Of a stretch of DNA of 64,000 nt, positions 47,391 through 57,635 are shown piece by piece. A model generated the notes under the pieces. It was given only the letters and a program-made list of their open reading frames with translations. It searched no databases and was not told where the DNA came from. Origin of the DNA: Marisa cornuarietis (lineage: Eukaryota; Mollusca; Gastropoda; Architaenioglossa; Ampullariidae). Position 1 is the stretch's first letter. Each line of letters starts with the position of its first letter. The stretch is taken from positions 9,636,001 to 9,700,000 of the forward strand of contig SMMW01000575.1 of assembly GCA_004794655.1 (NCBI GenBank), in the 5' to 3' direction. The position numbers were made by a program, and so were the translations under genes.

Positions 47391-48877
47391 TAAGAAACTT
47401 ACTTTGTTCCAAATACACAGCTGGCAAGATCATTGTGGAGTTCTGAAGAAATTCTGTTGAATATATCGATTATTACCAAACATTATTAAAACAACAAATC
47501 AGTTGGTATGGCTTGCAGATTTTAAAATAAAATATTATAATATCAAAATATGATGTTAAATCTTTTTGCCCAAATATTTTCAAATCCCCAAATCATCAAT
47601 CTCCTCTTTATCAAGATTTAATTATAATTCTTGACATAAGACAATAAAGCAAGATTTATTTCAGAAGATGAATAAAAACTTTACTCTAAAATTTATAACA
47701 ATGAATTTATATCTTTATATCTTGATATTTATCATGTATGTGTGGTGTTCTTTGTGTAAAGCACTTTGAGTTCATCTTAATGGTGGAGAAAGGTGGTATA
47801 GAAATCATCATCATCATCATCATCATCATTATCATCATCATTATTATTATTATATCTTACCCCAGTTCATCAAGGTCTTCCTTGAAATGCTGTGAATCAA
47901 AGGAAACAAAATCATGACTCAGTCATGCTGCTGCATATGCCAATAACTTCATATTGTTACAGCAATATGCTGAAAATACATCCAAATAGTAACAAAATCT
48001 TTTCCAGGAAATCAGTTTGTGTGAGTGTGAAAAAGAGAAAGAGACTAAAGGATATAGTTGAAGAAAAGATCTCTCTGAAATTCAGTTGATGTATGGGAGG
48101 TTAGTCTTCATTTAAAAGTTTCAGCTGGCTTTGGTTCAGACACAAGACTATTAATGTTCCTTGATTGTTAATATCATTACCTGTTGTTTTAGTGAAGTTG
48201 TGGTATGCCGAAGACCACATTTGACAAGGCACAGCAAGCCAGCAAACACAATGCCTAGGATTTGTTCACTAGTTGTGTCCTCCAATGATGGCACAATAGC
48301 TTTAAATTCAGAGTACGTGACTTCATCTTCGAGGCTCTGTACAACCACTGCAATTAAACAAATGATCTTACAACGTTTCATTTTTTTCAAGTATTATATA
48401 TCATAAGCTGTTAGGAAAAACACATGCACTGATCCAAAGATTATTCATCTGCAAAATGAACCCTATTAACTTTGAAGCACATATGCGTTTCAGTAATGGC
48501 AGATGCTTAATTTTGAAACTTCATAACTTTATTACAAGTTCAAGAACAAAAACATAAAAGAGCTTGACAAGACTACTAATCTGTCGCCAGATCTCCCATT
48601 CTTAGCATCACCTCTCACTCAAAACCGAAAAAAGACTGCATGGCGACAGGAGTGTATATACGCGTTTTCCTCAAGTAACTTTTTACTTTATACGAAAAAG
48701 TGAACAAGAAAAGGAAAAAATTATGTTACATTTCAAAACTTTTCGAAAAGTGTTCTTGTCTAGCTTATTCAGCGGTTTAATCATTGCTTTGATTTCAGGC
48801 GGAATACGGGCTCCAACGAATGATGTACGGTCTGAAGCCACACGTCCCCCGCCCCCCTGCACTTGCACAATAGACAT
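44652..48877 (-). CDS. COMMD5: COMM domain-containing protein 5
   Basis: Seven exons join in phase into 222 residues plus stop, close to the 224 residues of human COMMD5. Exons on the minus strand are 48877-48730, 48347-48181, 47889-47861, 47453-47403, 46177-46082, 45548-45473 and 44753-44652. The N-terminal part reads RTSFVGARIPPEIKAM and NTFRKVLKLVVQSLEDE, as in COMMD5. The C-terminal COMM domain (about 151-216) has the hallmark Trp in LKWRVDVAIS (W155), then LEPSILMEMKLSNG and VPVSQFHQLRYNVAYVLKQM. COMMD proteins form the hetero-oligomeric Commander complex with CCDC22 and CCDC93 and act in endosomal cargo recycling. The gene is head-to-head with PCM1. Confidence 0.96.
45473..45548 (-). 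CDS. COMMD5: COMMD5 exon 6
   Basis: Encodes VLNRVLEPSILMEMKLSNG and QVKVFE within the COMM domain. The acceptor is TTTTTCAG and the donor TTGAG|GTGAGA. Confidence 0.94.
45865..45990 (-). mobile_element. Degenerate SINE fragment
   Basis: On the minus strand a GTATAGCCTTAGCGGCTGGC stretch matches the 3' body of the SINEs at 40071 and 55090. The head is eroded. It lies in COMMD5 intron 5. Confidence 0.55.
46082..46177 (-). CDS. COMMD5: COMMD5 exon 5
   Basis: Encodes RAVLDQQLL and, later, LPQLSELKWRVDVAIST, the start of the COMM domain. The acceptor is CTGTTACAG and the donor ACCAG|GTTTGT, phase 2. Confidence 0.93.
46505..46700 (-). mobile_element. LINE 3'-end fragment
   Basis: An ATAATAAATAATAAATGAAG tail followed by ATTTTTAAGGTGCATATTCACAC matches the 3' end of the LINE family at 13435-14286 in reverse. 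Only the first about 60 bp are clearly related. Confidence 0.55.
47403..47453 (-). CDS. COMMD5: COMMD5 exon 4
   Basis: 51 bp encoding ISSELHNDLASCVFGT, matching the DLASVVFGS motif of COMMD5. The acceptor is TATTCAACAG (a nearer TTCTTCAG would break frame) and the donor ACAAA|GTAAGT. Confidence 0.9.
47740..47855 (+). mobile_element. LINE/SINE-like 3' end with ATC/ATT tail
   Basis: GTGTAAAGCACTTTGAG and GGTGGTATAGAAATC lead into (ATC)n(ATT)n, the usual 3' terminus of CR1/L2-type elements. It is distinct from the 13435 family. Confidence 0.5.
47861..47889 (-). CDS. COMMD5: COMMD5 exon 3 (29-bp micro-exon)
   Basis: Encodes HFKEDLDELG, aligning with the TFRDQLQELC segment of vertebrate COMMD5. 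It is bounded by GATTCACAG and CTGGG|GTAAGA, phase 2. It lies next to an ATC/ATT microsatellite. Confidence 0.88.
48181..48347 (-). CDS. COMMD5: COMMD5 exon 2
   Basis: Encodes the rest of the N-terminal helical domain (LVVQSLEDEVTYSEFKAIV.. to HTTTSLKQQ). The acceptor is TAATTGCAG and the donor CAACAG|GTAATG, phase 0. Confidence 0.93.
48730..48877 (-). CDS. COMMD5: COMMD5 exon 1
   Basis: Starts at the ATG at 48877 and encodes 49 codons, including a glycine run and FVGARIPPEIKAM. The donor is GAAAT|GTAACA, phase 1. Confidence 0.93.
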
Positions 48878-50462
48878 GGTGCCGCTCTATATGTCGCACC
48901 CAAAGAATATATCTTCCTTTGTCACTGCATGTCTTAACGATTTACTCTGCTGCTTTTCATTACTTGAATATTACAGCTGCGAACGACATATAAGAGTTTT
49001 TTTTTTTCAATAACAAATTAACTCTAACAGATCTCGTCTGCTCTCTCAGAAACGGAAGTAGAAAGTACGGCGGAAATCCCGAGACCGAAAACCTTTGCGC
49101 TTTTATGTATCCGCTATAAGACATAGGTCAAAGAACAAGTCTTGAAAAGAGTTGTTTCATCAAACCAAACTGAGTATTATTATCTTCAAAATTTTTTGCA
49201 ATTATGATGTGTAAATATTTTCTTTTATTTCTTTACATAGAGAGAGAATAAAATGTCATGTGACTTGCTTGGGCAACATGCTCTATTCATCCGCAAGCGT
49301 CAAAATGGCAGCTTCTTGTTGCACATAAAGTTATTTCATTTGACAGTTATTGTATACTAATATACCTTGACTGTTGAAAGTGCACAGAAGCAGAGGAGTG
49401 CCTATTCGGCCCAGCAATATAACTTTATTACGAAGGTAGTTTTTTTTCATCAAGTTGTCAATGTTTATTTTTTGGTATCACGTAAGTTAAAAAGTGTATG
49501 CTGAGGCCTGCCTTCGCCCTTAGTAATGAAGCTTGTTAGCAAAACTTGCCGGTTAAGTAGTGCGTGGAATGTATATGGTGTTACAAAGAGAAAGAGATTT
49601 TGCGATTCATGAAAAATATATGAAAAAAGATTAAAACATGCTAGCAGAATTCCATGGGCTAAATAAACCAACTTGCCAGTGTTGCCTATTAGAATGCCAA
49701 CAGTGAAATATCAAGATAAAGTCACGAAATTTCGCTGAAAGATGCAAAGTTTATAGATTGCATGATCTATTAATGAAATAGCATCATGCTTATAGTATGA
49801 AGGAATAGTTGCTGCTTTTGCACAAACCAACAAAGCAGATTTATAACAAATGCCATTTTTGATGCATGTTCTTTTTAATTTGATTTAAAAGCATCGTATG
49901 CAGTAGTAAGCGTTACTTCAGAGAAAGAGTGAAGGGTCTTAATGTTTGATCCTTTTGATGATTATAGAATCAGTTTGACTAGATTTGGTTTAATGTGTAA
50001 TCAAGAAATTGATCATCCAAGAGACATTAGTCTACAGCTTAATTTATCCCAAAAGGCAGTGTCAGTGGCAAGTTCATTGAAGCTAAACCTTCACTGTTTA
50101 AGTCATTAAATTTTACTGTTATGTTCCACTGTCCTTTGTCCATGGTGAGTCTGGTGGCAAAACGGTTAACGCCTGTCACCATTACATTGAAAGTTGGTTG
50201 TCCTGGGTTGTCATCTTGGGCACACTATTCTTTCTCTGCATGTAGCATCTGTCTACAAGGCTGGCTTCCTTGCCCCGATATAGCCTTATTTGCTGACTAG
50301 GCATAAAACACTAATCCCCCCTCCCTCCACTGACATTTGATATTCAAATAAGTGTAAGAGTTGCTTTTCTTTCTTTATCAACATAATTTTTGCAGAAATT
50401 TAGTTTTCTTCCCTTTGGTTAATAAATGGTTTGCCAAAAAACTTCAAATTTTAAATGAGCAG
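48878..50462. promoter_or_regulatory. COMMD5-PCM1 divergent promoter region
   Basis: The two start codons face away from each other across 1.6 kb. Near 49040-49070 there is an ACGGAAGT motif and a GGCGGAAAT motif, both ETS-type core sequences common in housekeeping bidirectional promoters. No TATA box is obvious next to them. A non-coding PCM1 5' exon probably lies here but I could not place it. A SINE occupies about 50146-50331. Confidence 0.5.
50146..50331 (+). mobile_element. tRNA-derived SINE
   Basis: GTCTGGTGGCAAAACGGTTA then CGCCTGTCACC forms the box A head. The body GATATAGCCTTATTTGCTG and the AGGCATAAAACAC 3' end match the copies at 40071 (reverse) and 55090. No clear target duplication. 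Confidence 0.8.
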
Positions 50463-50609
50463 ATGGCCACTGGAGGAAAGTTCCCAAGACTCAAGCAATC
50501 CAAATCAGAGACCAAACAACGAAGCAACTGGCAGAGATCAGTGAGCTCAGAAAAGGATGATGCACTGAGCTTGACCAGCTTCCCAAATGACATCAGAATC
50601 AACAACTGG
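50463..50609 (+). CDS. PCM1: PCM1 coding exon 1
   Basis: Starts MATGGKFPRLKQSKSE and runs 49 codons to a GG|GTATGT donor. The frame is open upstream of the ATG, but MATGG is the conserved family start. The exon's acceptor is probably TTTTTGCAG near 50395. Confidence 0.88.
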
Positions 50610-53600
50610 GTATGTTTATGTATATGTGTTAAATCTGATCAAGTCAAAGCCAGTTACAGGGTTACAATAATGAAATTCCAGCCTTGATATAATTTTTTTT
50701 AACGATCTATTGTTTTAGTTGTTTAACAAGTCTTACAAAGTAATTGTTCTGTGCTTATGGCTTGAGCCTTTTTTTAAAAAAAAATACTACAAGTATGAAG
50801 GTTTTCGGTCTGATCAAATAAGTGATTATTATCTTGGGAAAATGTTCACTAACAAATGATTTTGATATGTGCTTTTTGTCAAATGAAAATATGAATTGTT
50901 TTCTTTATTCTTGCTAAATATGCAGAGCAGAATCATCTACATGTTTATATATACAGTGACACCTCAATTATCCGGTTTAATGACCAGCGCCCGTCATCCG
51001 GATAATCAAAAATCACAGATAATCGAAAATAATTATAAAAATTTTCAAATGCTAGGTGCTGTACAGTGAAATTCTTACCTTTCTTGTGTTGTTTATGGAA
51101 TTTACTTGAAAAAAAATTAGACAGGAGACACTGCTTTGTGTTCGTGCAGCGCTTCAGTTTTATTGAAATGTGGAGTTTGCAAAGTGTTAGGATGTCACTA
51201 AAATTTGAATCCACTTCCTGTTGAAGAAAGCCTAGCAATGTCTCGGCACAGTTAAGCCTTCTGCAAGCGAAACTTTCTTTTCTGAAGGTTGGTCTTCAAC
51301 TGCGTCATCATCACTTTCTTCCGACAATCCCGTACTTGGCTTTGTGATCCCGGATAACTGAATGCACGGTTCATTAAAGACCGGATAATCGAGGTTCCAC
51401 TTTATATGTATATATACACACATATACACAAATTAATCATGCGGACAACAGGATCTTTCGGATCTGAGACCAAGTGCTTCAGTAGACAGTCGTAGAAGGA
51501 AAAAGTCCAAAGGAAATCCAGAGCGTGAAAGAGAACAGTCGTTGTCTGTAGACTCTCCACCTCATGGGGAGCAGAAACAGAGAACACCCTCCTCACTTTC
51601 TCGAACACGAAATACCCCAACTTCTCAACGTGATGCACTGGAAAAATTGAAGCAAAAGTTAACTTACAGTGATGATGTAAGTTGGTTGAAGGCTTCCAAA
51701 GTCATTTCAATTTGTGGTTTACATGTAGAAGTTTGTAAATTTCTCTTACTATAAGTGACTTCTAACAAGACTTAATTAGTGCTAAGAACTTTGTGCAAAT
51801 GACACTGATCAAATGGCAACATTTGCTACAAATGTTTTAGTCTCTGGCATATCAAATTTCTTACAATTGAGATATTTTTTATTATCCTGCTTAGCAGCAA
51901 AAGAATATTCATCAGTTTGTGTAATCAAAAAAAAAAAAAACACCTCCACGGTCTGTCAAGCAGCAATATAGTACTGATGGAGAGCCAAATAATGAGCGTG
52001 CCATGAGCCAAGGGAGGCGACGCATGGCCAACAACACCCAGCCAAAAGGGGCCACAGCAAGCAGCAGTAATGGAAGAGAGGCTCGTAGTAATCGCAACAA
52101 TAATACAGAAACTGGGGTAGGTTATCTTGCTAAACATATTCCTGTATGTTATGCTTTGTAAGGACATTGATGTAGCTCATTGTTGAATGAACAAGGAAAT
52201 AGAGCAAATGGAGTAAGAGCTACTGACTAGTCATATCAGACCATTAAAGGAGGGGCAGGAATTGCTGATGTTTTAAAGAAAGTATCAATCGAACAATTAA
52301 TATGAAACTGTCATCGTTATGATGCAAAATCCAGCTACGTTATTGCTAAGTAATTAAGAATTAATGCAGCTAATTAAATATGCAAAGCTGGAAATATTTT
52401 ATAGGTATTTCATATTTAATGGTTTTTGCTTTACATATTTTAAAACATTTTTTATTATGAGTTTGGGGATATCTTGTTCTTTTCCTAATTTATAATACAA
52501 TATAATAAAACTTTCCCTATTAAGATCATCCTTATTATGGACCCCCCCCCATCTTAGTTATGACCAAAAAATTATTACAGACATACAGGTAGTTGTCAAC
52601 TATGACCTATGCGACTTAACTGTTTGACTTTACGATCACAGCTATGACTGATATCTCTGGCCATGATTGACAAGGGAGCAAAGAAACATTTAAAGAAACC
52701 GTTACTATAAAAATACAATAATGTATACAAAAAGATAAAATTACAAAATTAACAGTAAAAAAAAAGGTTGAATTTTTATACAAACTTGTAGAAAAGTGAT
52801 AACGGTACACTAGTAAGAAAAGTGGGTATAACATTAATGCACCAAAAAGGTAATAAAATAGGACTAATCTGATAATAAAAATAAATGAGCCAATAAAATG
52901 AAATAATGAACCAGGAAAATGTTCTTAAAATACCATATGGTTTAAAGATTGTGAAAATATGATTACCCAGCATAATATACTTAACAATTCAACGTCTGAG
53001 TTACAACCAGTATGTCATAACCAAATGCAGTCATAAGTCGACAACTACCTGTATTTCATTATATAAACGTCATTTCTGTTATGACTATGTCCTCAACCCA
53101 ACTTTTAAAAAAATTAAGTACACTTTCAAATAGAATGGTTGTGGCCAGCCATTTAGCCTGTGTAATGATTTTTGCAGAAATCATGTGAAATAAGAACATT
53201 TTGAACAAGACTGCTTGTTCCTTTGGTCACCAGTCATACCATATCACTCCAACCAACCACCTGAGTCAAATTGACCCCATAATGGTCATGTTGTCTCAAC
53301 ACCAAAAGTTGAATTGATCCAAGCTGAAAAGGCAAATCAATCTCCAATGACAGAAATAGCTGTTGACATCAAATATTACCAACAAAGCCATGTGTTAGAA
53401 CAACTTTAGCCACAATCTAACTAAACAACATTGGCTGCTTGGCAATGCACATTCAAACAAACAAATTATGCAATTCTGCATAACATAATTTTAAATCATC
53501 GTAACTTTTTTTTCAAAAAAAAGATGTTATTGTTATTCTTTAGTTTGGAGGTTCGTATGTAAATATGTAAATGTTCATAATGTGAATGTATTTGCAGATG

Positions 53601-56600
53601 TTTGGCTAAAATTCCCACAATGTCACATAAATGCATTTTTCTTTAAATACCTTTCTTGTCATTATTCTTTAGTTAGGAGGTTAAATGTATATGCAGACAT
53701 TCGGTTAACATTAATCAAGTGTCATTGCTCTAGCAGTCATTTAGCCTGGGCCTGGTAGATTTGACTTTTATCGTTGGACGATTTGATCTTATGTTGGATA
53801 ATGTGTTCATGGAGAGGTTGGTTCTACTCATGTGGGAGATCAGCATAGCCGGAGCAAAATGGCTTTTGGTCAAAATGCCCAGCCCCTTCCCCCCACCTCC
53901 ATTAATTATCTCATCAGTTGATTATGCTTCATTAATGAGCTTAACAAAAGTCACTTGTTTACAAAAATAAAATTCTCGTGACGAACCTTTTGTGTTTTAT
54001 TGTAACTTTTTGCAGAAATCCTGTTCAAAGTATAAACAGTGCATTTTAAGAGAGCATTTTTTTTCTGTCATGGTAGATGTAGATTGATTGCTTTTATCTG
54101 ACAGTTAGTTTCCTTATAGATCTTCAGTCAAGCACAATAGTGGCAGAAGAAGCATAATCAAGTGAAAGCGAAAAGAAAAGCATTATATGGTTTTTAAGAG
54201 CTTTATTTCAACATTAATTTAAATAATTGAATTTTTAGGTATTTGAAGTCATGGTTTCTGGAATGAAAGCAGACTGGTTAATCTCCCAACTACGACCCAT
54301 TCGCATATGACCTTATTTTGGGTAGAGTTTAGCAAGTCTTAATAGGGAGGTCTTACTGTTTACGATGTAATTATTTCCCCCTTATCCACCTACCTCCACA
54401 AAAAAAAACCCATCAAAAAATGTGAAATGTTAGAGATATATCACCAATGCTAACAAATGTCAGCAATTATTGTTTTGTCATGGAGTCGTCGTCAAAGAAT
54501 TAGAGAATGGATGACATGTTTATGTGACTTTGTGAGTGACAAAAAAATTAATATTTGGGACGTTGCCATGACCTTACAGACAGACAGCAACCAGATAGTG
54601 GGGCGACTCATGCAGATACGAGAATATATAAAACAGGCATCATCCATGATGGAATCTCTGCAAAAATCAGGAGATGCAGTGAGTTTTTTTGTGAATGTCT
54701 GTATGTGTGCATATATATTTTTTTTAATCTTAAGCTATGTTTGTCATTGTGGTGTAAGAGACTGTAAAAATGTGTATATGTGTGGTAAGTGTTCTGTGTG
54801 TGTTGAGGTGGAGGATGCTGGTGTGTGGTAAGCTCTATGTCACTAAGTACTAAAGTATACCTGAACAGGTCCAGTTGGATTTTGAGATATATGGATACCA
54901 TGAACTATCACTAGATGCAGTGATCGCTTACTGTGCTGTATGATGGACTGAATTCTGTGATAAAAGTGGAGCACTTAATAATATTTTTTCCCTGTTATGG
55001 ATACATTTATTTCTCATTCTTTGTTTTATTCAGGATGTTAGGTTGTTTCTCTAATTTGTTAATGGCTGTGACATCCCTTCTTGATGGCTTAGGCGGTTCG
55101 GTGGTGCAATGGTTAGCACCTGTCACCAATGGAGTGAAGGTTGGCTGTCCTGGGTTCAGCTCTCGTCTCAGGCATGCTGTTCTTTCTCTGTATGTGGCAT
55201 CTGTTTACAGGGCTGGCTGCCCTGCTGTGATATAGCCTTATTTGCTGTCTAGGCATAAAACACCAATTCCACCCTCTTCCCTTCTTGATGGCTCACCATG
55301 ATATAGCCTTGGTTGCTGGCACAGCTTAAAACCCAACAAACCAACTTTCTTGATGGCTGTTGAAACAAACATTTTTTTCCCAAGTGAATATGTCTAGTCC
55401 ATTACAAAATAATAAGTCCCAGAAACACTTGAGAGAGAGTCAAAATAATCTGTAGACAGATTTTCTGCTCCCCCCTCCCCATTTATTCATCCTTCGGCTG
55501 CCACGTGCAGTACATCAACGCTAAGTTCACAACCCACATGCGTGGTTTGGTATACATTTAACCCAATAGCCACTCTGTCATAGCCTTAAGAGGTACTAGA
55601 TTTTTTTATACAAGCTATTTTTAAACTATCACCAGTAATGTTTTGTTGCTTTAGGGAAATGCTGAAGACCTGGCAAAGGTTGGTAGGCTGATAACCAACC
55701 TCCGAGAACAGGAACAAGGGTATCTGGGCCTACTTCACACTAGTCTTGTAAGTGGTGTGCTATTTGTCACTTAACTGCTGCATGCAAGAAGTTGATTTGC
55801 TTTTATACAGTGTGAAACATGATTTTTTTTCCACCCACCTAATATTTCTTTAACATGTAGTTTCTCTTAATTAACCATGCCTTGCTATTTTTATTATCAT
55901 AGTTTATCATTGAGTTAAGTTATTAAAGCATGTTGGGCTCTTTTCTTAAGTAAGAAGAGTTCCGTTTGCATGAATGTTTAATTTACAGCTGATTTTGTTT
56001 TTCATAAGTAATTTTTTTTTTTAACTCAGCAGGCTCTCAGAAGTGAGGGGGCAGAAGGGGGTGACGGTGATGTGACAACACGAGAAGGGGCTGTTAGGGG
56101 AGAGTCTGATTCTGAAGTGGAGCTTGAGGTGGATTCTAATGCATCAGAGACATCGGTATTTGAGTGTTGGGGCTTAGTGTTAAAGCAAATTACAAGAATG
56201 AGGATGACAACAGTAAATTTCATTGTAACAACAGTTTGTGGCACACCTACCTTACAGATCTATACATCTGCACAAAATTTAAAATACGATAGCAGCATGT
56301 TGCTTAACATAAATATGTATTTAGCATTTGGAACTTGTTTCCTTATAGCAGTTGAATCACTGTGGCTTGGCCACGGTTCTCACGTGCTAACAAGAGGGGC
56401 ACGAAGGTGGTCATTTTCTCATATCTCATATTGGTTTTAGTGGCGGGTGTGTAGGTATGCATGCAAATGTGTGCTTGAATGAATTTTTTTATGTGTAAAC
56501 CATGAATTGCTGTTACAAGAGGGGGTGCTTTATATAAATGGCTTTATTATCATTATGGGGAGGTACCTTTTTTCGTCTGGGGGGGGGGGGGATCACAAGT

Positions 56601-57418
56601 AAAAGGTTGAGAAATGCTGCATTAGGGGGTTTTGTTTTCAAGTGGAAGCTGGCATATTTTGGGGGATGTGGTTAAAAGGGCTTGATAACAAGCATGCTCG
56701 ATTGGAAAGTAGAGGTAATATGGCTAAAATTAGCAGTATTAATAATAGTGAAGATTTTTAAAGCGCATATTCACACTCATAGAGAGCATGCTCTTAGCGC
56801 TTAAAACAAGGAAGAGACGTGGACTAAGTAGACACAGAACAAAGGGGACGAAAGAAAACGACAGTACTGACGAAACAGAAAACATTAAAAGGCATCAAGT
56901 AACAGGAACAGAAAAATACTTATTACTCATAAGTGTTTAAAAATAAGGATTAGTTTCCTGTTTTCAATAATTAGCCTTTTAAAAAGACATGGATCAAAGA
57001 GTCTACCTATTACATAAACACCACCATTGATCTATGGATGGCTAATGATTTAGAATAAACATTTTCATTGTTCTTGATGTTGTGCTTGAACATTAAGAAA
57101 GAAGCATACTTTCATTGCAATAAGTGTTACCAGATTAATGCCTTATTTAGGCGTGTTTACTGTTCATACGCCTTGTAAATGCTTACACACTGGTCTTGTC
57201 CGGTTGCCCAGGAAAGCTCATCATCATCGTCCTCTCGCCCCCGCATTGAAGACAAGCTTGGGATTAGTGATGAAGATAAAGACTCTGATGATAATTCTAA
57301 AGAGGAGGACACAGCACTGGACAACACTTTGATCGCTGGTGGCAGTGGTGGGGCATCAGCTGCCCAGCTTCTGGCTGCCCGCAATGTTGCTGAGACTTTG
57401 AATCACCTCACACAGGAG
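50463..57418 (+). CDS. PCM1: Pericentriolar material 1 protein, 5' part
   Basis: Seven phase-0 exons encode about 351 N-terminal residues: 50463-50609, 51452-51676, 51961-52116, 54580-54678, 55655-55747, 56030-56155 and 57212-57418. PCM1 landmarks are the MATGG start, DALEKLKQKLTYSDD (vertebrate ELEKLKQRINFSD), a basic/Asn-rich stretch, and the coiled-coil segment DSNQIVGRLMQIREYI-KQASSM (vertebrate SSQIVSRLVQIRDYI-TKASSM). Then come LITNLREQEQGYLGLL and an acidic-serine region. PCM1 is the scaffold of centriolar satellites and helps recruit proteins to centrosomes and cilia. Full-length PCM1 has about 2,000 residues, so most of the gene lies to the right of the window, beyond a DIRS insertion in the intron after exon 7. 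Exon numbering ignores any non-coding first exon. Confidence 0.92.
50954..51402 (-). mobile_element. pogo/Tigger-type transposon remnant
   Basis: TA dinucleotides (50952-50953 and 51403-51404) flank imperfect inverted ends: CAGTGACACCTCAATTATCC on the left and, reversed, AAGTGGAACCTCGATTATCC on the right. Minus-strand frames retain the Tigger transposase C-terminus (an acidic EESDDDAVED stretch, then KKVSLAEGL and a leucine/arginine-rich end), split by a frameshift. The DDE core is deleted. Confidence 0.88.
51452..51676 (+). CDS. PCM1: PCM1 coding exon 2
   Basis: 75 codons: DLSDLRPSASVDSRRRKKSK, a Ser/Arg-rich stretch and DALEKLKQKLTYSDD, ending GATGAT|GTAAGT. The acceptor GACAACAG has almost no pyrimidine tract and lies 47 bp after the end of a Tigger element. 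Confidence 0.88.
51961..52116 (+). CDS. PCM1: PCM1 coding exon 3
   Basis: 52 codons: QQYSTDGEPNNERAMSQGRR and then NNTQPKGATASSSN, ending ACTGGG|GTAGGT. The acceptor is either GTCAAG or, 3 bp later, AAGCAG. Both keep phase 0. A 14-nt poly-A run with an upstream in-frame stop precedes it, so the exon cannot start earlier in this frame. Confidence 0.75.
52586..53051. mobile_element. TA-flanked MITE (Tc1/mariner-like ends)
   Basis: Inverted ends CAGGTAGTTGTC(A/G)AC continue into a TATGAC-containing second block and are bordered by TA on both sides (52584-52585 and 53052-53053). It has no coding capacity and lies in a PCM1 intron. Confidence 0.8.
53530..53730. repeat. Two-copy diverged tandem duplication (~120 bp)
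   Basis: ATTCTTTAGTT(T/A)GGAGGTT, a TTGCAGA/TGCAGACATT(T/C)GG core and a GTCA end occur twice. Confidence 0.55.
54580..54678 (+). CDS. PCM1: PCM1 coding exon 4
   Basis: 33 codons containing DSNQIVGRLMQIREYIKQAS and then SMMESLQKSGDA, the most conserved PCM1 segment in the window. The acceptor is CCTTACAG and the donor GATGCA|GTGAGT. Confidence 0.92.
55090..55278 (+). mobile_element. tRNA-derived SINE, full-length copy
   Basis: Starts TAGGCGGTTCGGTGGTGCAA, with TGGTTAGCACC and a GGGTTCAGCTCTC box B-like region, and ends near AAAACACCAATTCC. The flanking direct repeats are CCCTTCTTGATGGCT at 55075-55089 and 55279-55293. Confidence 0.9.
55294..55345 (+). mobile_element. 3' fragment of a second SINE at the same site
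   Basis: GATATAGCCTTGGTTGCTGG and then CTTAAAAC repeat the SINE 3' end. The fragment is followed by a third copy of the target sequence, TTTCTTGATGGCT (55346-55358). Confidence 0.75.
55655..55747 (+). CDS. PCM1: PCM1 coding exon 5
   Basis: 31 codons: GNAEDLAKVGRLITNLREQE and then QGYLGLLHTSL, a coiled-coil segment matching the PCM1 LIDHLKEQEKSYMKFL region. The acceptor is TTGCTTTAG and the donor AGTCTT|GTAAGT. Confidence 0.92.
56030..56155 (+). CDS. PCM1: PCM1 coding exon 6
   Basis: 42 codons of Gly/Glu/Ser-rich sequence (ALRSEGAEGGDGD, ESDSEVELEVDSNASET), corresponding to the acidic serine region after the first coiled coil of PCM1. The acceptor follows a T-run and ends AACTCAG. The donor is CATCG|GTATTT. 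Confidence 0.88.
56741..56915 (-). mobile_element. L2/CR1-like LINE 3'-UTR fragment, copy C
   Basis: The reverse complement closely matches 14100-14275, including GTCAGTACTGTCGTTTTCTT, the GCTAAGAGCAT motif and the AATATGCGCT..AAAATCTTCACTATTATT end. No coding sequence remains. Confidence 0.88.
57212..57418 (+). CDS. PCM1: PCM1 coding exon 7
   Basis: 69 codons: a serine run, RPRIEDKLGISDEDKD, an acidic stretch, then LLAARNVAETLNHLTQE. The acceptor is GTTGCCCAG. The donor CAGGAG|GTTGGA is weak. An alternative in-phase donor at 57451 (TTCTT|GTAGAC) would add 11 codons. Confidence 0.82.
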
Positions 57419-57635
57419 GTTGGAAATATTCTACTTTTCACGCATGTTCTTGTAGACGTTAGTATGTTGCTAGAATTTTTAACTCTTTCTGGACGCTTCT
57501 CTTCCCTGTGATTAACTATTTGACCACTATTGTTTAAATATTTATGCCTATTAACCTACAATAAAGACAACCATCAAAAGCACCATTTTAAAGAGTATTT
57601 TTTAAACATTTACATGGGATGACTTTCAGGAAATA

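Noticed and set aside
47403..47441. COMMD5 exon 4 starting at the nearer TTCTTCAG acceptor
   Set aside because: It shifts the frame into an immediate stop. The upstream TTCAACAG acceptor keeps phase and restores the conserved ISSELHNDLAS segment.
54457..54579. Upstream extension of PCM1 exon 4 from an ATG at 54457
   Set aside because: The extension has no PCM1 similarity, and CCTTACAG at 54572-54579 is a good phase-0 acceptor that starts exactly at the conserved segment.
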